A stretch of DNA of 8,403 nt, from the NCBI GenBank assembly GCA_003526065.1, contig DQBD01000197.1, positions 765 to 9,167 of the forward strand, in the 5' to 3' direction. This DNA comes from Gammaproteobacteria bacterium (GTDB lineage: Bacteria > Pseudomonadota > Gammaproteobacteria > Immundisolibacterales > Immundisolibacteraceae). Positions 1 to 6,110 of the stretch are shown here, piece after piece. The number at the start of each line of letters is the position of its first letter. Position 1 is the first letter of the stretch. The translations under genes and the position numbers were made by a program. Under the pieces are notes generated by a model, which ran no database searches, was not told where the DNA came from, and worked only from the letters and a program-made list of their open reading frames with translations.

Positions 1-89
1 AGCAACAGGTACCCCGGCTGCCCGGCCACCAGGCCGGCCACCAACACGCCCACCGCTGCGGCCAGCAGCAGCACCAGCAAACGCCTCAT
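1..89 (-). CDS. hemY: HemY N-terminus (partial, runs off the left edge)
   Basis: Only the first 29 codons are in the window. They translate to a short basic start (MRRLL), a hydrophobic Ala/Leu/Val membrane helix, and then AGQPGYLL. That last stretch matches the AGxxGYVL segment just after the first helix of E. coli HemY. HemY is an inner-membrane protein with TPR-like repeats encoded with haem-biosynthesis genes in gammaproteobacteria; its biochemical role is not settled. It is not the protoporphyrinogen oxidase called HemY in Bacillus. The ATG overlaps the hemX stop codon (ATGA, 86-89), which suggests translational coupling. The call rests on the short N-terminus plus its position directly after hemX, which is the usual arrangement. 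The repeat region lies outside the window. Confidence 0.85.
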   Translation of the reverse strand, partial: MRRLLVLLLAAAVGVLVAGLVAGQPGYLL

Positions 90-1105
90 GAACGCCTGCC
101 CACGGCACCCGCGCGCCGACGCAGGGCGTCCAGCTGCACGCTCAAATCCGTCAGATCGGGTAGCTGGGGTCGCAGTTCGGTGTCCGCCACGCGGCGTACG
201 GCGGCCAGCGCCTTGGCCACCGGCGCCCCGTCCGTCTCAAGATACGCTTCCGCCCATACCTGCACGTCGGCGAGCTCACTGCGCAAAGCCGCCTGATTGC
301 GTCGACGCAGCGCGTACTCGGCGGCCGCAAACTTGAGCGCGAGCTGCTGGCGCAGATAGCGCTGCTCGTCGGGTCGCAACAGGGGCTGCAAGGGCGTCCC
401 GACCCGCTGCAGCACCACGACTTCACGCAGCTGCTGCCAGGCCTGCCCGAGCGCCGACCGCCAACCGGTTGCGGACGGCTCCCTGGCCGCGGATACCTGG
501 CCAGGTTCGCGCAATGGCGCGTCCTTCAACACCCGCCCGGCCTCCGCCAACTCGCTGGCCAGGATGTCTGCATCCGGCACTTCGATATTACGCAGGCGAC
601 GCTGCGCACTGTCGATGGCCGCCCTCAGCCCGGCACTGCCCGGCACCGGCGCCAGACTCGCTCCGGCCAGCTCCAGGGCCAGCGCAGCGCGCTTCGGGTC
701 GGCATCCAGCCGTGCTGCCCGCTGCGCGTTGCTCAGCAGATAGGCCGCCTCTGCAAGCGACCACTCCACAAGGCGTGCCGGCCCGACCTGCTCCAGGCGT
801 GCCTCAAGGCCACGACTGCGCCCTTCAAGGGCCGCCAGGTCGTCGCTGACCGTCGCCTGCCAGGCCACGAGCGCATCAAGACGCTGCGCGGCGCGCTCCT
901 CCGCGTGCGAAAACGCCGCCACCTGGAGCTGAAGCGGCTGCCAAAAGCGCACCCAGAAGACCCCCGCAGCCGCCGCGAAGACCACCAGCACAAGCGTCAA
1001 CAGCAGCAGCCAGACGCGTCCACCGGAAGACTTCTTGCGCGCCGGCTGGACGCCCTCGGAGGTTTCGGCGGCCGGCGTCCCGTCGTCAGGTTGATTGATT
1101 TCCAA
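86..1105 (-). CDS. hemX: HemX family inner-membrane protein
   Basis: A 339-residue protein. Residues 1-30 are polar and basic (cytoplasmic side), about 31-52 form one transmembrane helix (WLLLLTLVLVV), about 55-110 look like a coiled coil rich in Ala, Glu and Arg, and the rest is an alpha-helical periplasmic domain. Blocks typical of HemX are visible: EAAYLLSNAQRAARLDAD near 118-135, and the segment running from LLRPDEQRYLRQQLALKFA to VWAEAYLETD. HemX is sometimes annotated as uroporphyrinogen-III C-methyltransferase, but no SAM-binding methyltransferase domain is present, so that name should not be used here. Its function is uncertain; it may be a membrane scaffold of haem synthesis. The start is TTG at 1105: the frame has no other Met codon, and a TGAG overlapping the rppH stop is a plausible ribosome site. 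It lies 8 bases after rppH and overlaps hemY by 4. Confidence 0.9.
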   Translation of the reverse strand: MEINQPDDGTPAAETSEGVQPARKKSSGGRVWLLLLTLVLVVFAAAAGVFWVRFWQPLQLQVAAFSHAEERAAQRLDALVAWQATVSDDLAALEGRSRGLEARLEQVGPARLVEWSLAEAAYLLSNAQRAARLDADPKRAALALELAGASLAPVPGSAGLRAAIDSAQRRLRNIEVPDADILASELAEAGRVLKDAPLREPGQVSAAREPSATGWRSALGQAWQQLREVVVLQRVGTPLQPLLRPDEQRYLRQQLALKFAAAEYALRRRNQAALRSELADVQVWAEAYLETDGAPVAKALAAVRRVADTELRPQLPDLTDLSVQLDALRRRAGAVGRRS

Positions 1106-1113
1106 GGTGTAAC

Positions 1114-1614
1114 TCAGGCACGTTGCTGAAGATGTTGGTCAGGCTGTACCGGCAACAGGCGGGCCAGTTCTTCCAGAGCCAGGCGGTATACATCACGCTT
1201 GAAACTGACGATCTGGGTCAGCGGCATCCAGTAGTCTACCCAGCGCCAGGCATCGAACTCGGGCGTACCGTCAGCGTCGAGACAGATCCGCTCATCGCCC
1301 GCCGTCAACCGCAGCAGAAACCACCGCTGCTTCTGGCCGATGCACGGCGGTCGGTCGCGCCGCAGGTATCGCCGGGGGATCAGGTAGCGCAGCCAGTCGT
1401 GGGTGACCCCAAGCACCTCAACGTCTGCGCAGGTGAGACCCACCTCTTCACGCAACTCCCGAAACAGCGCCTGCTCGGGGGTCTCGTTGTACTTGATCCC
1501 GCCCTGTGGAAACTGCCAGGCCTTCTGACCGATACGCCGGCCCCAGAACACATTGCCGGCATCATTGACCAGGATGATGCCGACATTCGCCCGAAAGCCT
1601 TCTGCATCGATCAT
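1114..1614 (-). CDS. rppH: RNA pyrophosphohydrolase RppH (Nudix hydrolase)
   Basis: RppH removes pyrophosphate from the 5' triphosphate end of mRNAs in the cytoplasm, which triggers RNase E-dependent decay. The 166-residue protein is very close to E. coli RppH over its catalytic part. It begins [12 protein letters not shown] and has WQFPQGGI, then a complete Nudix box at residues 38-60 (GGIKYNE...REL.EEVGL) with metal-binding Glu53, Glu56 and Glu57. It also has the family blocks [33 protein letters not shown] and VSFKRDVYR. The start is set at the ATG at 1614 because family members begin MIDxxGxRxNVG. The frame stays open 17 codons further upstream to 1665, but that extension has no family counterpart. 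The C-terminus is short and lacks a long disordered tail. It is the first gene of a leftward unit with hemX and hemY, and is divergent from the HAD phosphatase gene. Confidence 0.97.
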   Translation of the reverse strand: MIDAEGFRANVGIILVNDAGNVFWGRRIGQKAWQFPQGGIKYNETPEQALFRELREEVGLTCADVEVLGVTHDWLRYLIPRRYLRRDRPPCIGQKQRWFLLRLTAGDERICLDADGTPEFDAWRWVDYWMPLTQIVSFKRDVYRLALEELARLLPVQPDQHLQQRA

Positions 1615-1737
1615 GGCGTATCCAATCCTCACCACCACTGCCCTGTCGCACCAGGTCGCCAGCACACGGCAGGGCCGTCACGGCCTTGTAAACTTGGGGC
1701 GATGGTAGCATGCAGCCTGACCCCGGAGCGGCCCTCC
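1615..1737. promoter_or_regulatory. Divergent intergenic region between rppH and the HAD phosphatase gene
   Basis: This 123-base spacer must carry the promoters for both directions unless transcription enters from elsewhere. Two extended -10-like elements overlap here. On the plus strand TGGTAGCAT spans 1703-1711 (hexamer TAGCAT at 1706-1711). On the minus strand TGCTACCAT spans 1710-1702 (hexamer TACCAT at 1707-1702). Neither has a convincing -35 box at 16-18 bases. A short inverted repeat, GGCCG-TCA-CGGCC, lies at 1673-1685 with no T-run after it, so it may be an operator or chance. These are by-eye matches with two mismatches per hexamer. Confidence 0.35.
1725..1728 (+). promoter_or_regulatory. 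Ribosome binding site fixing the HAD phosphatase start
   Basis: GGAG lies 9 bases before the ATG at 1738. It supports that ATG over the much earlier starts in the same open frame, which stays open back to 1123 only because it runs antisense to rppH. Confidence 0.6.
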
Positions 1738-2406
1738 ATGGCCCGTACACTGGCCCTTTTCGACCTCGACAACACCCTGCTCACCGACGACAGCGATTAC
1801 CTGTGGGGACGCTGCCTGGCGGACGCGGGTCTGGTGGACGGCCCCAGCTACGAGGCCGCCAACGCCCGGTACTACGCACTGTACAAAGCCGGCGACCTGG
1901 ACATCCACGCCTTTCTGGAATTCGCCCTGCGCCCTCTGCGCGAAGTGCCACTCGCCCGGCTGCTGGCGCTCCGGGAGCGCTTCGTGACCGAATGGATCGC
2001 GCCGCGCGTGGCACCGGACGCAGCGGCACTGATCGAACGCCACCGCCGCGACGGTCACCTACCGGTGATCATCACCGCCACGAACCGCTTCGTCACCGGC
2101 CCCATCGCCGCGCTGCTCGGCGTTCCGGCGCTGATCGCCACCGAACCCGAATGGCTGGCCACCGGCTTTTCCGGACGCGCCGTTGATCCGCCATGTTTCC
2201 GGGACGGCAAGGTGGCGCGCCTGCAATCCTGGCAGGAACGCTACGGTTACCAGAACGCCTACACGTATTTCTACAGCGACTCACACAATGACCTGCCGCT
2301 GCTCGAACGCGTCGACGCGCCCTGCGCAGTCGATGCAGACGAAGCGCTCAGCGCAGCGGCCGCCGCGCGCGGCTGGCCACATATCAGCCTGCGCGCAGCA
2401 GGCTGA
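1738..2406 (+). CDS. HAD subfamily IB phosphatase (candidate histidinol-phosphate phosphatase)
   Basis: A 222-residue cytoplasmic hydrolase with all HAD motifs. Motif I is FDLDNTLL, with nucleophile Asp9 and general acid/base Asp11. Motif II is VIITAT, with Thr113. The motif III Lys is Lys158 in DGKVARL. Motif IV is YSDSHNDLPLL, with Asp181 and Asp185 binding magnesium. A helical cap sits between motifs I and II (about residues 20-90), which is the type C1 cap of the SerB-like subfamily IB. Such enzymes hydrolyse phosphomonoesters through a phospho-aspartate. The substrate cannot be read from the motifs. From memory, the Pseudomonas aeruginosa homologue beside rppH (PA0335) has been reported as a histidinol-phosphate phosphatase, so histidine biosynthesis is a reasonable candidate role. 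Phosphoserine or another metabolite remains possible. The gene is divergent from rppH and 149 bases before lptD. The start is supported by GGAG at 1725-1728. Confidence 0.88.
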   Translation: MARTLALFDLDNTLLTDDSDYLWGRCLADAGLVDGPSYEAANARYYALYKAGDLDIHAFLEFALRPLREVPLARLLALRERFVTEWIAPRVAPDAAALIERHRRDGHLPVIITATNRFVTGPIAALLGVPALIATEPEWLATGFSGRAVDPPCFRDGKVARLQSWQERYGYQNAYTYFYSDSHNDLPLLERVDAPCAVDADEALSAAAAARGWPHISLRAAG

Positions 2407-2427
2407 CGCGCCGCGCCGGAAGGTGCG

Positions 2428-2438
2428 TCTGCTATCAT
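2428..2438 (+). promoter_or_regulatory. Candidate extended -10 promoter for the lptD operon
   Basis: TGCTATCAT at 2430-2438 fits an extended -10 element: TG, one base, then TATCAT, which differs from TATAAT at one position. It sits just after the HAD gene stop. No good -35 hexamer is found 16-18 bases upstream, as is common for extended -10 promoters. Transcription would start near 2445 and give a leader of about 110 bases before lptD. I saw no match to the sigma-E pattern (GGAACTT, 16 bases, GTCTAA), which controls lptD-surA in E. coli. Read-through from the HAD gene is also possible. Confidence 0.45.
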
Positions 2439-2453
2439 CGGCGCCGCTCGCGG

Positions 2454-2550
2454 GCGGCCGTTGGTCGCGTTCCGTGGGCAGGTAAAACAAGCCCGATTCC
2501 GTAGGCCCCGAGTTCCAGCGGGGACCTGCTTTCTGTCTGCGCCCCGGGGC
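2454..2550 (+). promoter_or_regulatory. Potentially structured 5' leader of lptD
   Basis: Several pairings can be drawn in this stretch. GCGGCC (2454-2459) pairs with GGTCGC (2463-2468), including one G-U pair. GCAGGT (2478-2483) pairs with ACCTGC (2524-2529). CCCCG (2506-2510) pairs with CGGGG (2519-2523), and this stem stacks directly on the 3' arm of the previous one. GCCCCGGGGC (2541-2550) is a perfect palindrome ending 5 bases before the TTG start. The CCCCG at 2506-2510 could alternatively pair with CGGGG at 2545-2549, and GGGC (2476-2479) with GCCC (2491-2494). No U-run follows any hairpin, so none is a clear intrinsic terminator. I do not recognise a known riboswitch class. In G+C-rich DNA, short stems are expected by chance. 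Confidence 0.3.
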
Positions 2551-2555
2551 CACCC

Positions 2556-4817
2556 TTGTTGCAAAAAGCGTATCTCCGAGTCCGTCACTGGCCGGTCCTG
2601 GCCGTCGCCAGCATCGCACTCACGGCCTCCGTGACCCAGGCCGCCGTTTCACAGCCGAGCGACGCCCAGTGTGGCAGCGCCTTCGAGTTCATCGGCCCCG
2701 ATCCGGCGGTGGCGGCGCGCGCCAAGGCAAGCGGTCAGCCCATATACGTGGTGGCCGACTCCTCCGAGGCAGACCCTGACGGAAACATCGTGCTGCAGGG
2801 GCAGGCAGCCATCGTCAAGGGCGATCGCCAGCTCAACGCCGACGAGGTCACCTTCAACCGCGACGACCAGGCGGCGGTCGCCACCGGTGCTGTGGTGTTC
2901 GGCGACAGCCGCATGATGCTCGAGGGCACCAGCCTGCAATACAACCTGGAGGCCGACCAGGGCACCATCGAGAACGCGAGCTATGCCCTGCGCGAGAAGC
3001 GTGCCCGCGGCCGGGCCACGCGCATCATTCGACGCGACGCCAGCCGCCATACCCTGGAAGGCGCCTTCTACACCACCTGCCCGCCCGGCAAGCGCGACTG
3101 GGCGCTGCGCGCCACCAAGGTCGACCTCGACTTCGACGACGGCCAGGGCTCGGCCCGCAACGTGGTCCTGGATTTCAAGGGCGTGCCCATTCTGTACAGC
3201 CCGTACTTCAGCTTTCCGCTGTCGGACGAGCGCAAGTCGGGCTTCCTGGCGCCGAGTGCCGGCAACTCGGACGAAACCGGTTTCGAGTTCCGGGCACCGT
3301 ACTACCTGAACCTGGCACCGAACTACGACGCCACCATCACCCCGCGGTACATGAGCAAGCGCGGCCTGATGATGGGGGGGCTCGGCCGCTACCTGTTCCG
3401 CGGCACAGAAGGCGAGATCGGCGGCACCCTGCTGCCGTCGGACAAGGAAGCGGATCGCGACCGCAACTACGTTTTCCTGAAGCAGAACGGGCGCTTCACA
3501 CCGCGCTGGACGCACTACCTCAGCTACAACCGGGTGTCCGACGACCAGTATTTCGAGGACTTCGGCAACAACCTGACCGACGTCAGCACGACCCACCTGC
3601 AGCGTCTGGCGACCACCAGCTACAACGGCGACAACTGGCGCGTACGCGGTCAGGTAGAGACGTATCAGACGCTGTCCGGCAGCCGTCCCTACCGGCGCCT
3701 GCCGCAGCTCATGTTCAACACCTCGGGCTTCCTGTTCGGCGGTCTGAACTACGCCATCGACAGCGAATTCACCGAGTACGACCACCCGGACCTGGTCGAC
3801 GGCACGCGCATCGATCTGTACCCGAGCCTGAGTCTGCCCTGGGAAACGGCTGCCTTCCGGGTCGAACCGCGGCTCGGCTTCCGCTACACCCAATACTCGC
3901 TCAACGACCAGCTGCCCGGACGCGACGACAACCCGAGCCGCTCGGTCCCCATCTTCAGCGTCGACAGCGGCATGTTCTTCGAACGCGACCTCGACCTGTG
4001 GGGCGTCGATGCGGTTCAAACCCTGGAGCCGCGGCTGTTCTATCTGTACATCCCCAACCGCGATCAGGACGACATTCCCCTGTTCGACACCAGCGACACC
4101 GACTTCACGTTCCAGTCGCTGTTCCGCACCAACCGCTTCTCCGGCCCCGACCGCCAGGGTGACGCCAACCAGGTCACCGCCGCCGTCACCAGCCGCATCC
4201 TGAGCGCCAGCAGTGGCGTTGAAATGCTGCGCACCAGCCTCGGCCAGATCCGCTACCTGCGCGACCGCCAGGTCGGACTGCGGCCGGGATCGGCGATTGA
4301 AGCCAGCGAGTCCGCGATCGTTGGCGAACTGTGGGCGCGCCTGACCCGCTCGCTCACCGCGCGTGGTGATCTTGAGTGGGATCCGGACAGCGGCAGCACG
4401 CAGCGCTCGGTGTTCGGTCTGTACTACCGACCCGACAACGGTGTGCTGCTGAACGCGTCGTACCGCATGCGGCGCGAACTGCCCAAGCTGTCGGCGCCGG
4501 GACTGACCGAGAGCCTGGAACAGATCGACATCTCCGGCCTGATTCCGCTCGGACGCAACTGGCAGCTGGTCGGGCGGTCCTATTACTCGTTGCCGGAGTC
4601 GAAGATCATCGAGAGCTTCATCGGCCTCGGTTACGAAAGCTGCTGTTGGGGCGCGCGGGTGGTCACCCGCCGCTACGTGCGCAGTCTCAGCGGTGACACC
4701 ACCAGCGCCATCCTGTTCGAGCTGGAACTGAAGGGACTGACCAACATCGGCAACAAGGTGGAAAACCTGCTCACCGAGGGCGTGTTCGGCTACAGCCGCG
4801 ACGCCTACGGCTACTGA
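2556..4817 (+). CDS. lptD: LPS-assembly outer-membrane protein LptD
   Basis: LptD forms, with the lipoprotein LptE, the outer-membrane translocon that inserts lipopolysaccharide into the outer leaflet. The protein is 753 residues. It has a signal peptide (residues 1 to about 30, ending SVTQAA), a periplasmic LptA-like (OstA) domain at about 60-165 (IYVVADSSEA..., ADEVTFN), the conserved block GVPILYSPYFSFPL...SGFLAPS, and a C-terminal beta-barrel with alternating aromatic strands (MFFERDLDLWG, TLEPRLFYLYIP, ANQVTAAVTSRIL). All four cysteines of the family are present: Cys39, Cys175, and the adjacent pair Cys696-Cys697 in YESCCWGARV. E. coli LptD needs non-consecutive disulfides between such Cys for activity, so oxidative folding by the Dsb system is expected. 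The start is TTG at 2556 or 2559: there is no ATG between the upstream in-frame stop (2502) and the signal peptide. It heads a probable operon with surA. Confidence 0.97.
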   Translation: MLQKAYLRVRHWPVLAVASIALTASVTQAAVSQPSDAQCGSAFEFIGPDPAVAARAKASGQPIYVVADSSEADPDGNIVLQGQAAIVKGDRQLNADEVTFNRDDQAAVATGAVVFGDSRMMLEGTSLQYNLEADQGTIENASYALREKRARGRATRIIRRDASRHTLEGAFYTTCPPGKRDWALRATKVDLDFDDGQGSARNVVLDFKGVPILYSPYFSFPLSDERKSGFLAPSAGNSDETGFEFRAPYYLNLAPNYDATITPRYMSKRGLMMGGLGRYLFRGTEGEIGGTLLPSDKEADRDRNYVFLKQNGRFTPRWTHYLSYNRVSDDQYFEDFGNNLTDVSTTHLQRLATTSYNGDNWRVRGQVETYQTLSGSRPYRRLPQLMFNTSGFLFGGLNYAIDSEFTEYDHPDLVDGTRIDLYPSLSLPWETAAFRVEPRLGFRYTQYSLNDQLPGRDDNPSRSVPIFSVDSGMFFERDLDLWGVDAVQTLEPRLFYLYIPNRDQDDIPLFDTSDTDFTFQSLFRTNRFSGPDRQGDANQVTAAVTSRILSASSGVEMLRTSLGQIRYLRDRQVGLRPGSAIEASESAIVGELWARLTRSLTARGDLEWDPDSGSTQRSVFGLYYRPDNGVLLNASYRMRRELPKLSAPGLTESLEQIDISGLIPLGRNWQLVGRSYYSLPESKIIESFIGLGYESCCWGARVVTRRYVRSLSGDTTSAILFELELKGLTNIGNKVENLLTEGVFGYSRDAYGY

Positions 4818-4842
4818 CGACAAGTTGCGGAAACATCCTGAC

Positions 4843-6105
4843 GTGAAACGACTGCTTCTGTTAATCGGCGCGCTGCTGCTGACACCCCTGGCGCCGGCCG
4901 CCAACCTCGACCGCGTGGTGGCGGTCGTCAACAAGGACGTCATCGTCGAAAGCGAGCTTGAGCGTGAAGTCCAGCGCATTCTGTCGGACTTGCAGCGACG
5001 GGGGACGGCGGTGCCGCCACGGCACGAGTTCGAACGCCAGGTGCTCGATCACCTCATCCTTCGTCGCCTGCAGGTGCAACTGGCCGACCAAGCCGGGATC
5101 AACATCAGCGACGACGAACTGAACTTCACCCTGCAGAACATCGCCCAGCGCAACGACATGACGCTGAGCCAGATGCGCGAGACGATCGTCGCTGAGGGCG
5201 GCAACTTCAGGGAGTTTCGCAACGACATTCGCGACGAGATGCGCATCACCCAGTTGCGCCAGAAAGAAGTGATCGACCGCATCGCCGTGTCCGAGGCCGA
5301 GGTGGAGCGCTTCCTGGCCGAAGGCGGCGCGGCGGCGGCCGGCCGCTACCGTCTGGCACACATCCTCATTCCGCTACCGCTCGATCCATCGCCGGAACAG
5401 CAACGGCGCGTCGCCGCCCGAGCCCGGGACGTGCACCAGCAGCTGACGGCGGGTGCGGATTTCGCCAGCACCGCCGTGGCGGTGTCCAAAGGCCAGCAGG
5501 CGCTCGAAGGCGGCGACCTGGGCTGGCGCAACGCCGACGAGCTGCCGGCTCCCTTCCTTGCGGCAGTGCGGGACCTGGCACCGGGTCAGATCAGCGAAGT
5601 GATTCCAAGTGCCAACGGCTTCCACATCCTGAAAGTTCTCGAATCGGATGCCGCGGGCGGCCGGCATGTGGTCGAGCAGACCCACGTCGAACATATCCTG
5701 GTCAAGGTCGAACCAGGCCGCGAGGACGAAGCCCGTGCGCGCGCCCAGTCGCTGCGCCGACGCATCCTGGCAGGCGAAAGCCTGCGCGATCTCGCCCGCA
5801 CCCACTCGGACGACCCAACCTCGGCGATCAAGGGCGGCGACCTGGGCTGGGTCAGCAGCCAGAGCCTGGTACCTGCATTTGCCAAGGCGATGCAGGGCCT
5901 GCCCGAGGGCGAGCTCAGCGAACCTGTGAGGTCCAACTTCGGCTACCACCTGATCCGTGTACTCGGCCGGCGCAGCCATGACGACACCGCCGCCTACCGC
6001 CGCGCCCATGCCATGGAGACACTGCGCATGCGCAAAGCCGAGGAAATGACCCAGACCTGGTTGCAACGCCTGCGCGACGAGGCGTACGTGGAGCTGCGCC
6101 TGTAG
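4843..6105 (+). CDS. surA: Periplasmic chaperone and peptidyl-prolyl isomerase SurA
   Basis: SurA escorts unfolded outer-membrane proteins, LptD among them, across the periplasm to the BAM complex. The protein is 420 residues from the GTG start. It has a signal peptide (about 1-20, MKRLLLLIGA...APAA), an N-terminal chaperone domain (about 21-160, with VVAVVNKDVIVESELE and LNFTLQNIAQRNDM), parvulin domain P1 (about 167-268; LAHILIPLPLDPSPEQQ, GGDLGWRNADELP, GFHILKV), parvulin domain P2 (about 278-380; EHILVKVEPG, GGDLGWVSSQSLVPAF, FGYHLIRVL), and a C-terminal helix that completes the chaperone module. The length is close to E. coli SurA (428). GTG at 4843 is preferred because it gives a standard signal peptide. 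An in-frame TTG at 4825 would add six residues and cannot be excluded. It lies 25 bases after lptD and 5-8 bases before pdxA. Confidence 0.97.
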   Translation: MKRLLLLIGALLLTPLAPAANLDRVVAVVNKDVIVESELEREVQRILSDLQRRGTAVPPRHEFERQVLDHLILRRLQVQLADQAGINISDDELNFTLQNIAQRNDMTLSQMRETIVAEGGNFREFRNDIRDEMRITQLRQKEVIDRIAVSEAEVERFLAEGGAAAAGRYRLAHILIPLPLDPSPEQQRRVAARARDVHQQLTAGADFASTAVAVSKGQQALEGGDLGWRNADELPAPFLAAVRDLAPGQISEVIPSANGFHILKVLESDAAGGRHVVEQTHVEHILVKVEPGREDEARARAQSLRRRILAGESLRDLARTHSDDPTSAIKGGDLGWVSSQSLVPAFAKAMQGLPEGELSEPVRSNFGYHLIRVLGRRSHDDTAAYRRAHAMETLRMRKAEEMTQTWLQRLRDEAYVELRL

Positions 6106-6110
6106 GCGAT

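Noticed and set aside
86..1105. Uroporphyrinogen-III C-methyltransferase activity for HemX
   Set aside because: The protein is a single-pass membrane coiled-coil protein without the SAM-binding tetrapyrrole methylase fold. The name is a legacy annotation.
1615..1665. 17-residue N-terminal extension of RppH
   Set aside because: Family members start at MIDxxGxRxNVG. The extra residues fall in the intergenic region and match nothing in the family.
1123..1737. Long N-terminal extension of the HAD phosphatase (open frame back to 1123)
   Set aside because: The extension is the exact antisense of rppH, has no HAD-family counterpart, and the ATG at 1738 with GGAG 9 bases upstream places motif I at residue 9, as expected.
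2501..2535. Intrinsic terminator before lptD (hairpin around 2504-2527)
   Set aside because: The stem is G+C-rich, but the following bases (GCTTTCTGTCTG) do not form a T-run, so termination is not supported.
2407..2555. Sigma-E promoter or known riboswitch upstream of lptD
   Set aside because: No GGAACTT/GTCTAA pair with 16-base spacing was found, and no conserved core of a cobalamin, TPP, SAM or FMN riboswitch was recognised.
5374..6066. 230-codon minus-strand open frame opposite surA
   Set aside because: It lies wholly inside surA, has no recognisable domain, and has the composition expected from reverse reading of a G+C-rich gene.
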